A stretch of DNA of 64,000 bases, from the NCBI GenBank assembly GCA_041617155.1, contig JBFJPL010000005.1, positions 1 to 64,000 of the forward strand, given 5' to 3'. Position numbers and translations under genes: made by a program. Below the pieces are notes generated by a model. The model did not search any database, was not told the origin of the DNA, and was given only the letters and a program-made list of their open reading frames with translations. Source of the stretch: CAMYKD01 sp041617155 (GTDB taxonomy: Bacteria > Pseudomonadota > Alphaproteobacteria > Kiloniellales > JAKSDN01). This document shows, in pieces, positions 1 to 7,855 of this stretch. The number at the start of each line of letters is the position of its first letter. Position 1 is the stretch's first letter.

Positions 1-1095
1 ATCCTGGGCGACGGCGTGGTGCCGCGCGAGCTGGTGCTGGGCAACAAGAACTATCGCCCGGAGATGGAGGGTCTCGACGTGCCCTTCGGCACCTACGTGC
101 ACATCAACGGCACCGACTTGGTGCGCGGCGACGACGGCCAGATCCTGGTTCTGGAAGACAACGGCCGCAGCCCATCGGGCGTTTCCTACGTGGTCGAGAA
201 CCGCCATCTGATGCAGCGCGCCTTCCCCGACCTGATGGCCAATATCGGCATCAAGCCGGTGTCCAACTACGGCCACAAGCTGCACGACGCCCTGGCCGAA
301 ATCGCCGCGCCCGGCGTCGTCGACCCGCAGGTCGTGCTGCTGTCGCCCGGCACCTACAACTCGGCCTACTTCGAGCACATCTTCCTGGCCCTGGAAATGG
401 GCGTGCCCTTGGTCGAGGGCACTGACCTGGCGGTCGAGAACGACCGGGTCTACATGCGCACCATCGCCGGGCTGGAACCGGTCGACGTGATCTACCGGCG
501 CATCAACGACGACTTCCTCGACCCCCAAGCCTTCAACCCCGACAGCATGCTGGGCGCCGCCGGCCTGTTCGGCGCCTACCGGAAGGGCACGGTGGCCCTG
601 GCGAATGCGGTCGGCACCGGGGTCGCCGACGACAAGGCGGTCTATGCCTATCTGCCCCGGATCATCGAGTACTACCTCGATCAGGAGGCGATCCTGCCGA
701 ACGTCGAAACCCACATCTGCCGTGAGCCCGATGGCCTGCAATACACCCTCGACCATCTGAATGAACTGGTGGTCAAGCCGGTCGGCGAATCCGGCGGCTA
801 TGGCATCACGGTCGGGCCAAGGGCGAGCCGCAAGGAGATCGAGGTCTGCCGCAAACAGCTGGTCGCCGATCCGGCCAACTACATCAGCCAACCGATGATC
901 AACCTCTCGGTCTCGCCGACCCTGGTCGATGGCGGCATCGGGCCGCGCCATGTCGACCTCAGACCCTTCGCCGTCACCGGCAAGTCGACCTGGGTGCTGC
1001 CCGGCGGCCTGTCGCGGGTTGCGCTGACCAAGGGCTCGCTGATCGTCAACTCGTCACAGGGCGGCGGTTCGAAGGATACCTGGGTCCTTGAGTAA
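1..1095 (+). CDS. Circularly permuted ATP-grasp protein, 3' part (start outside window)
   Basis: The frame is open from base 1, so the gene begins upstream and only about 364 C-terminal residues are seen. The protein resembles the circularly permuted type-2 ATP-grasp family (DUF404/DUF407), with the ordered stretches LVLEDNGRSPSGVSY, VDVIYRRINDDFLDP, VVKPVGESGGYGI and LRPFAVTG that carry the ATP-grasp core. These proteins are thought to form amide bonds on an unknown peptide and usually travel with an alpha-E protein, a transglutaminase-like protein and sometimes the Anbu proteasome-like peptidase. The alpha-E gene follows with an 8-bp overlap, indicating translational coupling. Substrate is unknown; the family assignment is fairly secure. 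Confidence 0.88.
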   Translation: MLGDGVVPRELVLGNKNYRPEMEGLDVPFGTYVHINGTDLVRGDDGQILVLEDNGRSPSGVSYVVENRHLMQRAFPDLMANIGIKPVSNYGHKLHDALAEIAAPGVVDPQVVLLSPGTYNSAYFEHIFLALEMGVPLVEGTDLAVENDRVYMRTIAGLEPVDVIYRRINDDFLDPQAFNPDSMLGAAGLFGAYRKGTVALANAVGTGVADDKAVYAYLPRIIEYYLDQEAILPNVETHICREPDGLQYTLDHLNELVVKPVGESGGYGITVGPRASRKEIEVCRKQLVADPANYISQPMINLSVSPTLVDGGIGPRHVDLRPFAVTGKSTWVLPGGLSRVALTKGSLIVNSSQGGGSKDTWVLE

Positions 1096-2080
1096 CCTGC
1101 TGGCACGTTACGCGGACGCGACCTTTTGGATGGCCCGCTATATGGAGCGCGCCGAGAACCTGGCGCGTATTCTCGACGTCAACGAGACCTTCAGCCGCGA
1201 CACCCGCGGCGGGCAGAACTGGCAATCAGTGCTGCAGCTCTACGATGACGAGGAGCACTTCCATGCCAGCAACGACGAGGCCACGGCCGAGGCGGTGATT
1301 CGCTACTACGTGCTCGACCCGGACAACCCGGGCTCGATTCGCAGCGCGATCCGTGCGGCGCGCCAGAATGCCCGAACGCTCAGGCCGCTGATCTCGACCG
1401 AGATGTGGATCCATCTTAACATTTTCTACAATCGGCTCGGCGCCCTGACCGAGGACGACGTCAGCGAGCACCGCCTGGCGCGACTGTGCAATTTCATCAA
1501 GGAAGGCTGTCAGACCCACAGCGGTATCACCGAAGGAACCTTCTACCGCGACGCCGGTTGGTATTTCTATCAATTGGGCCGCAACCTCGAACGGGCCGAT
1601 CAAACAACCCGGCTGCTCGACGTGAAGTACCATCTTCTGCTGCCGAGCGTGGCTCAGGTCGGTTCACCCTTCGACGTCAGTCAATGGAACGCACTGCTCC
1701 GCTCGGCCTCGGGCTACCACGCATTTCGCCGGGTTCATCCGAGCGGCATGACACCGGCGGCCGTGGCCGGCTTTCTGTTGTTCCACCAGAGCTTCCCGCG
1801 CTCGGTCGCCGGCTGTGTTACCGGATTCGACGCCATGCTGGACGCGCTGATCGAGCGCTACGGGCTAACCAGCGGCCGCGAGGTGGCGACGGAGGTCGAC
1901 CAGCTACGCATGGCGCTGTCTGGGGACAAAATCAACGACGTCATCGGCCGTGGCCTGCATGAGTACCTCGACGGCATTCAAGTCAAGTTGACGGCGATCA
2001 CCGGGCAACTGGCGCGCGCGTTCTTCGGCTTCGAAACCGCCGACACACCCCCCGCCGCCGACGCCTCGCCGGAGCTATAG
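1088..2080 (+). CDS. Alpha-E domain protein (DUF403), partner of the ATP-grasp protein
   Basis: This 330-residue, mostly helical protein starts LARYADATFWMARYMERAEN, the hallmark N-terminus of the alpha-E (DUF403) family. The start is a TTG overlapping the ATP-grasp stop, which implies coupled expression. Family members are always found beside circularly permuted ATP-grasp enzymes and are proposed to work in the same peptide-ligation or peptide-modification pathway, but no reaction has been assigned. The usual transglutaminase partner is not downstream here, because bpt follows after about 60 bp. The length is typical for the family and no defects are seen. Confidence 0.88.
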   Translation: MSNLLARYADATFWMARYMERAENLARILDVNETFSRDTRGGQNWQSVLQLYDDEEHFHASNDEATAEAVIRYYVLDPDNPGSIRSAIRAARQNARTLRPLISTEMWIHLNIFYNRLGALTEDDVSEHRLARLCNFIKEGCQTHSGITEGTFYRDAGWYFYQLGRNLERADQTTRLLDVKYHLLLPSVAQVGSPFDVSQWNALLRSASGYHAFRRVHPSGMTPAAVAGFLLFHQSFPRSVAGCVTGFDAMLDALIERYGLTSGREVATEVDQLRMALSGDKINDVIGRGLHEYLDGIQVKLTAITGQLARAFFGFETADTPPAADASPEL

Positions 2081-2142
2081 TAGCCGGCGCCAAGCCTTGG
2101 GGGCTGGACGGGACGCGGCGCGCGGTGCAATCTGACGGGGAC

Positions 2143-2901
2143 ATGAGCCAGGGCAGCACCGCAAACACGAACACGCGCGGCGCGCTGGACAAGGCGACGC
2201 CGAAACAGGTTTTCTACGTCCTCATGGAAACGCCGTGCCCCTATCTGGCCGGTCGGCGCGAGCGTAAACTCTTGACCGAAATCGGCGGGCCGGAGGCGGT
2301 GGCCCGCTATAACAACTTGTCCCGCGCAGGTTTCCGACGCAGCCACAACTTCGCCTATCGGCCGGCCTGCGCCGACTGTGACGCCTGCGTGCCGGTGCGG
2401 GTGCGCGCCGATGCCTTTCGGCCCAGCCGCTCGCTGCGCCGGGTGGCGCGCATGAACGCGGCGCTCACCGCCGCCGACCGGCCGCCGCAAGCGACCATGG
2501 AACAGTACCAGCTGTTCAGCCGCTATGTCCGCTGGCGCCATAGCGATGGTGAGATGGCTGCCATGGATTTTACCGATTACCGCACCATGATTGAGGACAC
2601 GCGGCTGAAGACGCGCCTCACGGAGTTCCGTGAGGCCGACGGCCGCCTGGTCGCCGCCTGTTTGACCGACTGGCTGGAGGACGGTCCGTCCGCGGTCTAC
2701 AGTTTCTTCGCCCCGGATCTGGCCGGGCGCAGCCTCGGCACCTTCATGGTGCTCTGGCTGATCGAGGCGGCCCGTCGGCGCGACCTGCCGCACGTCTATC
2801 TCGGCTACTGGATCGCCGCATCGACCAAGATGGCTTACAAGGCGCGGTTTCATCCGGTCGAGGGGCTTGGCGCCGACGGTTGGCAGTTGCTCGCCGAATA
2901 G
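2143..2901 (+). CDS. bpt: Aspartate/glutamate leucyltransferase (N-end rule)
   Basis: Bpt transfers leucine from leucyl-tRNA to N-terminal Asp or Glu of proteins and so marks them for ClpS/ClpAP degradation in the cytoplasm. The sequence has the N-terminal PCPYLAGRRERKLLTEI, the cysteine cluster CADCDACVPVRV, and the C-terminal acyltransferase block with YIGYWI-like YLGYWIAAS and MAYKARFHPVE, all typical of the ATE/Bpt family. The ATG at 2143 gives 252 residues, close to the usual 240-260; an in-frame GTG at 2125 is less likely. It lies alone between the alpha-E gene and the TRAP gene in the same direction. Confidence 0.93.
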   Translation: MSQGSTANTNTRGALDKATPKQVFYVLMETPCPYLAGRRERKLLTEIGGPEAVARYNNLSRAGFRRSHNFAYRPACADCDACVPVRVRADAFRPSRSLRRVARMNAALTAADRPPQATMEQYQLFSRYVRWRHSDGEMAAMDFTDYRTMIEDTRLKTRLTEFREADGRLVAACLTDWLEDGPSAVYSFFAPDLAGRSLGTFMVLWLIEAARRRDLPHVYLGYWIAASTKMAYKARFHPVEGLGADGWQLLAE

Positions 2902-3078
2902 GCGATACGAGCTACGACCGATCCAACCAAAGGCTACTGCTTTGGCCTCGCGCGCGTTGTTCAGGTTGCGCAACGGCAGGAAGCTTCCTATTCTCGGCGC
3001 AATCGAGATTCTCGGATTGGCGCCACGGCACCGCCGCGATAGATCGAAACAAACAGGCGACTAGGGGAGGTAAGTTTT

Positions 3079-4230
3079 ATGAAGAGCCGTGAAGTTGCGA
3101 AATCTGCGACGCCGTCCAGTAAACTGGAACGTCGCGATTTCCTGAAGAAAGCCACTTTCTCGACAGCGGCGGTGGCTGCGGTCGCTGTATCGAGTTTCCC
3201 CAAGCCAGCGATTTCGCAGGGCCTGATGAAGTGGCGCATGGGCACCACCTGGCCGAAGAACTTTCCCGGTCTGGGTGTCGGCGCGAACCGGCTGGCGGAA
3301 TTTATCGGCAAAGCGTCCGGCGGCAGGCTGACGGTCGAGGTCTACGGCGCCGGCGAGATCGTGCCGGCCTTCGAGACCATGGACGCGGTCTCCAGCGGCA
3401 CGCTGGAGATGGGCCACGGCGCGCCCTACTACTGGAAAGGCAAGGTTCCGGCGACCCAGTTTATCGCCTCGGTGCCCTTCGGCATGAATGTCATGGAGCA
3501 GAACGCTTGGGTCCAGCAGGGCGGCGGCCAGGCGCTGGCCGACAAGGTCTATGCCCAACTCGGCTGCAAGTTCTTCGCCTCGGGCAACACCGGGGTGCAG
3601 GCCGGCGGTTGGTTCAACAAGGAGATCAATTCGCTGGAGGACTACAAGGGCCTCAAGATGCGCATCCCCGGCCTTGGTGGCGAAGTCGTCAAGGCGGCTG
3701 GCGGCAACGTGGTCAACCTGCCGGGCGGCGAGATACCGCCGGCCCTGCAGTCCGGCGCGATCGACGCGACCGAGTGGGTCGGTCCCTACAACGATCTGGC
3801 CTTCGGCCTCTACAAGAGCGCCAAGTTCTACTACTACCCCGGTTGGCACGAGCCGGCCACGCTGCTCGACAACTTCATCAACCTGAAGGCCTGGAACAAG
3901 CTGGACGGGGAACTGCAGGCGATTGTCGAACAGGCCAACGCCTACACCAACCAGTCGGTCCTGAACGAGTTCGTCGCCAACAACAACGCGGCGCTCGAAA
4001 CACTGCGCAAGAAACACGGCGTGGTGCTGAAGAAGTTCCCGGACGAGGTGCTGAACGGTCTTGGCGGACTGGCCGGCCAGGTCATCAGCGATCTGGCGGC
4101 ACAAGACAGCCTGAGCCAGGAGGTGATGAGCTCGATCTTGAGTTTCCGCTCGCAGGCGATCGCCTACGCCGCATTCTCCGAGCAGGCCTTCTATAACGCC
4201 CGTTCCCTGCCCTTCAGGTACGCCCGCTAA
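3079..4230 (+). CDS. TRAP transporter substrate-binding protein (DctP/TakP-like)
   Basis: This 383-residue periplasmic protein captures a solute for a TRAP transporter. It has a twin-arginine-like leader (ERRDFLKKATF followed by an Ala/Val-rich core and AISQG), then the DctP fold with GTTWPKNFPGLG, the VEVYGAGEIVPAFE block and the conserved arginine region LKMRIPG that binds carboxylates. The phrase ATEWVGPYNDLAFG resembles TakP-type receptors, which bind 2-oxo acids or related carboxylates, but the ligand cannot be read from sequence. A strong ribosome-binding site (AGGGGAGG) precedes the ATG. The permease genes lie just downstream on the opposite strand, so the receptor is convergent with its partners. 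Confidence 0.93.
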   Translation: MKSREVAKSATPSSKLERRDFLKKATFSTAAVAAVAVSSFPKPAISQGLMKWRMGTTWPKNFPGLGVGANRLAEFIGKASGGRLTVEVYGAGEIVPAFETMDAVSSGTLEMGHGAPYYWKGKVPATQFIASVPFGMNVMEQNAWVQQGGGQALADKVYAQLGCKFFASGNTGVQAGGWFNKEINSLEDYKGLKMRIPGLGGEVVKAAGGNVVNLPGGEIPPALQSGAIDATEWVGPYNDLAFGLYKSAKFYYYPGWHEPATLLDNFINLKAWNKLDGELQAIVEQANAYTNQSVLNEFVANNNAALETLRKKHGVVLKKFPDEVLNGLGGLAGQVISDLAAQDSLSQEVMSSILSFRSQAIAYAAFSEQAFYNARSLPFRYAR

Positions 4231-4248
4231 GTTGCAGGCGTTCTTTCA

Positions 4249-4284
4249 GACGGACCGGCGGGGCTCACGCCTCGCCGGCCCGTC
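4249..4284. terminator. Strong hairpin between convergent TRAP genes
   Basis: Arms 4249-4264 and 4269-4284 pair over 16 positions (14 Watson-Crick, one G-U, one mismatch) around a 4-base loop. It sits between the stop of the binding-protein gene and the stop of the permease gene. There is no clear T-tract on either strand, so it is a likely bidirectional transcription barrier and not a textbook intrinsic terminator. Confidence 0.5.
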
Positions 4285-4383
4285 CATCGCGATGCTCGCG
4301 GCGGCCGGTCAGCAAAAACAATTCGGGTAGCTGTTCGCATCCCGCGCCTCGTGTGCGGATATGGGATCTCCGACTTGTTGAAT

Positions 4384-5958
4384 TCAGCCGAACAAGACCG
4401 CGGGCAGCCACGTCGCCAGCGTGGGGAACAGGGCGATCAAGAACAGGCCGAGCACCTGGATCAGCACGAAGGGAACGATGCCGCGGTAGATATCCATCGT
4501 GGTGACGCCCGGCGGCGCCACGCCGCGCAGGTAGAAAAGCGCAAAGCCGAAGGGCGGCGTCAGGAAGGAGGTCTGCAGGTTGACCGCGATCATCACGCCG
4601 AGCCAAACCGGCGACATGTCCATCTGCAGCAGGATCGGTCCGACGATCGGCACGACGACAAAGACGATCTCGATGAAGTCGAGGAAGAAGCCCATGACAA
4701 ACATGACCGCCATGACCAGCAGCACCGCCCCGAACATGCCGCCCGGCATGCTGTTGAGTACGTCGGCCACGATCTCCTCACCGCCCAGCCCGCGGAACAC
4801 CAAGGAGAATACCGATGCGCCCAGCAGGATCAGGAACACCATGGCGGAGATCTCCAAGGTGGAACGCATGACCGGGACCAGAACGCCATAGCGGAAGACC
4901 CGGTCGAGACTGATCACCACGCCCCACAGCAACACCAGGCAACAGATGCCGGCAAGGACGGCCGCAACCAAATCGCCGGTCGGTATCACATCGCGTTGCA
5001 TACGCAAGTCGAACAGGCCGCTCAGCAGGACCAGCGCCACGATCGCAAGACCCGAGAGGTAAACCGGCCGGCGGGCCGAAGCGTCGAGCCGCTGCGCGGC
5101 CAGCAGCATCGCCCCGACCGACCCCACGGCCGCCGATTCCGTCGGTGTGGCGATGCCGAGCAGGATCGAGCCGAGCACCGCCAGGATCAGAATCGCGGGC
5201 GGCAGGAGCACATTCACCACGTGGGAGATCAACCGCTGGTCGCTCGGCAACTCCTCGAGCGGCGGACAGGCCTTCGGGCGAAGCAAGCCGACCAGCAGCA
5301 CCCAAAGCATATAGAGCCCGACCAGCATCATGCCGGGCAGGAAAGCGCCGGCGAAAAGGTCGACCACCGAGACCGGATCCGGCGCGAAGTTACCTTTGGC
5401 AAGCTGCGCCGTGGTGTTGGCGCCCTGCAGGATATCGCCCAGCAGAACCAGCACGATCGACGGCGGGATGATCTGGCCGAGCGTACCCGAGGCACAGATG
5501 ATGCCGGTCGCCAGCGGTTTGTTGTAGCCGGCCTTGAGCATCGCCGGCAGGCTCAGCAGGCCCATGGTGACCACGGTGGCGCCGACGATACCGGTCGAGG
5601 CGGCCAGCAGCATGCCGACGAAGATGACCGAAAGGCCCAGACCGCCGCGCAAGCGGCCGAACAGCAGCCCCATGGTCTGCAACAGCTCTTCGGCGATCTT
5701 CGAGCGTTCGAGCATCACGCCCATGAAAACGAAGAGCGGTACGGCGACCAGCAGCTCGTTCACCATGACGCCGAAGTAGCGCGACGGCAGGCCGCCAAGA
5801 AAGTTCACGTCGAAGACGCCGAGCAGCCAACCGAGAAACGCGAATATCAAGCCGGACCCGGCCAGCGTGACGGCCACGGGATAACCGAGGATCAGCAGTC
5901 CGCAAGCGCCCGCGAACATGACGAGACTGAGAATTTCGCCGAGCACGGCCGGATCCAT
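4384..5958 (-). CDS. dctM: TRAP transporter large permease (DctM)
   Basis: DctM is the large integral-membrane subunit that couples sodium or proton flow to solute uptake. The 524-residue protein has the family hallmarks: many hydrophobic helices, the SxGIVGATVVTMGLLSLPAML block, ICASGTLGQIIPPSIVLVLLG and the C-terminal LQTSFLTPPFGFALFYLRG. It is longer than the usual 425-450 residues; the extra segment (roughly residues 275-345) adds hydrophobic stretches in the middle. The small permease gene ends 3 bp upstream of its start, so the two form an operon. The cognate receptor is the convergent gene at 3079. Confidence 0.93.
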   Translation of the reverse strand: MDPAVLGEILSLVMFAGACGLLILGYPVAVTLAGSGLIFAFLGWLLGVFDVNFLGGLPSRYFGVMVNELLVAVPLFVFMGVMLERSKIAEELLQTMGLLFGRLRGGLGLSVIFVGMLLAASTGIVGATVVTMGLLSLPAMLKAGYNKPLATGIICASGTLGQIIPPSIVLVLLGDILQGANTTAQLAKGNFAPDPVSVVDLFAGAFLPGMMLVGLYMLWVLLVGLLRPKACPPLEELPSDQRLISHVVNVLLPPAILILAVLGSILLGIATPTESAAVGSVGAMLLAAQRLDASARRPVYLSGLAIVALVLLSGLFDLRMQRDVIPTGDLVAAVLAGICCLVLLWGVVISLDRVFRYGVLVPVMRSTLEISAMVFLILLGASVFSLVFRGLGGEEIVADVLNSMPGGMFGAVLLVMAVMFVMGFFLDFIEIVFVVVPIVGPILLQMDMSPVWLGVMIAVNLQTSFLTPPFGFALFYLRGVAPPGVTTMDIYRGIVPFVLIQVLGLFLIALFPTLATWLPAVLFG

Positions 5959-5961
5959 GAC

Positions 5962-6507
5962 CTACAGCCCCTCGAGTTCTTCTTCGACCGGCCGGAAGCC
6001 CGCGACACCGGCCAGCGAAAGAATGCTGCGCCCGGCGAGCGCCAAGCCCTGCAGCCCGAGCAGGATGCAGAAGGCCAGGATCACCGTCTTGAGCAGAAAG
6101 AGCCCGGGCAAACCGCCGGCCTCGCGCGACTCCTCGAACTTCAGCCAGGATGCGACGACGTAGTTGAAACTGACCAGGAAGACCACCGTCACCATCGGCA
6201 GCAGCAGAACGAAGGAACCGAAGATGTCGATGATCGCCTTATAGCGGGGGCTTGCGGTGCGATAGATGATGTCGACCCGGACATGGCCGTTGTGCAGCAA
6301 AGTATAGCCGGAGCCCAACATGAACACGATGCCGTGCAGCCAAACGTAGGACTCCTGCATCCAGACCCAGCCGATGGCGTATATGTAGCGTAGGACCACC
6401 ACCGCGAAGGTGATCAGCACCATGGCGAGCGTCAGCCAGGCAATGCCGCGACCAATGGCATCGTTCAAGCGGTCGATCAGTCGCACGAAGGCAGCCAGTG
6501 CGGCCAC
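5962..6507 (-). CDS. dctQ: TRAP transporter small permease (DctQ)
   Basis: DctQ is the four-helix small subunit that assembles with DctM in the inner membrane. The 181-residue protein shows the usual pattern: a first helix with LTLAMVLITFAVVVLRYI, the segment WMQESYVWLHGIVFMLGSGY and a basic loop before further helices. The GTG start at 6507 is supported by GGGGGAG five bases upstream. The stop is followed after 3 bp by dctM, so the genes are translationally linked. Small permeases diverge rapidly, so the context matters as much as the sequence. Confidence 0.9.
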   Translation of the reverse strand: MAALAAFVRLIDRLNDAIGRGIAWLTLAMVLITFAVVVLRYIYAIGWVWMQESYVWLHGIVFMLGSGYTLLHNGHVRVDIIYRTASPRYKAIIDIFGSFVLLLPMVTVVFLVSFNYVVASWLKFEESREAGGLPGLFLLKTVILAFCILLGLQGLALAGRSILSLAGVAGFRPVEEELEGL

Positions 6508-6551
6508 GCGCTCTCCCCCTGACTAGGATCCGCCCCCCGGGGAACCCGACA

Positions 6552-7166
6552 CTAGCTTTGCGGCGGCTTGGCGACGCGCCAAATCAACGGCAGTATCGCC
6601 GCCGCCAGCGCCAGCTTGGTCAAGTCACCGAGAATGAAGGGAAAGAGCCCCCACTCGAGTATCGGCTTGTCCCAACCGAACAGCGCGCCTAACCAAAGCA
6701 GCCCCGGCACATAGATCAGCGCGTTGCCGATCAGCATGGCGAGCGCCGTGGCCCCGACATTGCGGTCCCAGCCGCGCTCGGCCAGCCAGCCGCAAACCAC
6801 CACCGCGGGTAAGTAGCCCAGAAGGTAGCCGCCGGTACTACCAAGCATATAGGCCAAGCCGATGCCCTTTTCCGGCGTACCGGCAAAGACCGGCAGCCCG
6901 AGTGCGCCCTGGGCGAGGTAGAGCAGGACGGTCAGACCGGCGAGCCGCCAACCGTAGGCCATGCCCAGACCGAGAACCACGAAGGTCTGCATGGTCATCG
7001 GCACGGGATAGAAAGGCACTTGGATCTTGGCCGATAGCCAGATCGCCGCGCTGCCGATCAACACAAGCAGGAACTGGCGGATCGCGCGCGTACCCAAGGA
7101 CGCGCCCTGGTCCGCAGGCCAAAGCGCCGTTGTCAAGGTTGGCTTCGTGACGATCACCGAGAACAC
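6552..7166 (-). CDS. bioY: Biotin transporter S-component BioY
   Basis: BioY is the membrane biotin-binding component of ECF-type uptake systems and can work alone or with BioMN. The 204-residue protein has about six hydrophobic helices and the family motifs KIQVPFYPVPMTMQT, GLPVFAGTPEKGIGLAYMLG and TGGYLLGY. A GTG start at 7166 is preceded by AGGGAG and AAAGG. No bioM or bioN gene is adjacent, so it either acts solo or uses a shared energising module encoded elsewhere. I looked for the BioR-type operator TTATMKATAA just upstream and did not see one. Confidence 0.93.
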   Translation of the reverse strand: MFSVIVTKPTLTTALWPADQGASLGTRAIRQFLLVLIGSAAIWLSAKIQVPFYPVPMTMQTFVVLGLGMAYGWRLAGLTVLLYLAQGALGLPVFAGTPEKGIGLAYMLGSTGGYLLGYLPAVVVCGWLAERGWDRNVGATALAMLIGNALIYVPGLLWLGALFGWDKPILEWGLFPFILGDLTKLALAAAILPLIWRVAKPPQS

Positions 7167-7259
7167 AGTGCCTTTCTCCCTTGTCTTAGCCTAGCGCGAA
7201 CGCGTCCACGGCCGCATTCCGATCTCTCGCCGCAATTGAATACGGCAAGCGGCGCGACC

Positions 7260-7277
7260 TGCCAAGCCAAATTGGCA
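7260..7277. other. Short palindrome between the DUF6314 gene and bioY
   Basis: TGCCAA at 7260-7265 and TTGGCA at 7272-7277 form an inverted repeat, and an 11-base perfect palindrome GCCAAATTGGC lies inside it (7266-7276). It is 5 bp after the DUF6314 stop and about 95 bp upstream of the bioY start. It could be a weak terminator or a regulator site; the sequence alone does not decide. Confidence 0.3.
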
Positions 7278-7281
7278 AAAC

Positions 7282-7734
7282 TCAGCGGCCGCGCAGGTAG
7301 CGGCTCTCGAGAATCTGGTCCTTGCGTGGCCCCAAGACCTGCCAGTCGACATGCCACTCGTTGAAACCCACGACTAGAAACTGGCCCCGGTAGCTATCGG
7401 CGCCGCACTGGTGCTCGACCTCGCAGATCCCGCTCGACAGGTCCAGCGCGTGGAATCGGCTACCATCGTCGAAAAAAATTTCGGCACAGTGCAGCGCCGG
7501 AAAGTTATAGCGATAGACTCGGCTGGCCTTGAAGGCCCCGTGGCGAAGCCGCAAGACACCGTTTTCACGATAGACCAGTCCGTCACCCTCGGCTTGGAAC
7601 ATCGCCTCGCCTTCGAGCGTGCCCTGCGCGCCGGCACGCCGGTCGCGCAGTTTCCGCGTCACCAGCCAAGTGCCTTCGAGGAAGGCCCTGAGATCTTCGA
7701 CGCCGCGCGCCGTTTTGACAAACGCCGTGGACAC
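7282..7734 (-). CDS. DUF6314 family protein, function unknown
   Basis: The 150-residue cytoplasmic protein has no signal peptide or membrane segment. It opens LRAFLEGTWLVTRKLRD and continues with a lipocalin-like alternation of strands (EGEAMFQAEGDGLVYRENG, FFDDGSRFHALDL, HQCGADSYRGQF), which matches the DUF6314 family. Members are small beta-barrel proteins of unknown role. The chosen start is GTG at 7734 without a convincing ribosome-binding site, so the start is uncertain. It is co-directional with bioY, but the 115-bp gap with a palindrome makes an operon uncertain. Confidence 0.75.
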   Translation of the reverse strand: MSTAFVKTARGVEDLRAFLEGTWLVTRKLRDRRAGAQGTLEGEAMFQAEGDGLVYRENGVLRLRHGAFKASRVYRYNFPALHCAEIFFDDGSRFHALDLSSGICEVEHQCGADSYRGQFLVVGFNEWHVDWQVLGPRKDQILESRYLRGR

Positions 7735-7855
7735 GATGCAATAGACCAGTCCCGTGAACGGCCACCAGGGGCCTGCCCGAACCTTAGCTCAGTCCGGTAG
7801 CCGCCGCCATGGCACGGCGCATGACCGTGTCGCGGCCGTTTGCTGATGGCTGCGT

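Noticed and set aside
3061..4104. 347-codon minus-strand frame
   Set aside because: It is antisense to the TRAP binding protein and has no plausible start or motif.
4351..6393. 680-codon plus-strand frame rich in Gln, His, Asp and Arg
   Set aside because: It is the antisense of dctM and dctQ; the composition is the expected mirror of hydrophobic codons, and no family motif is present.
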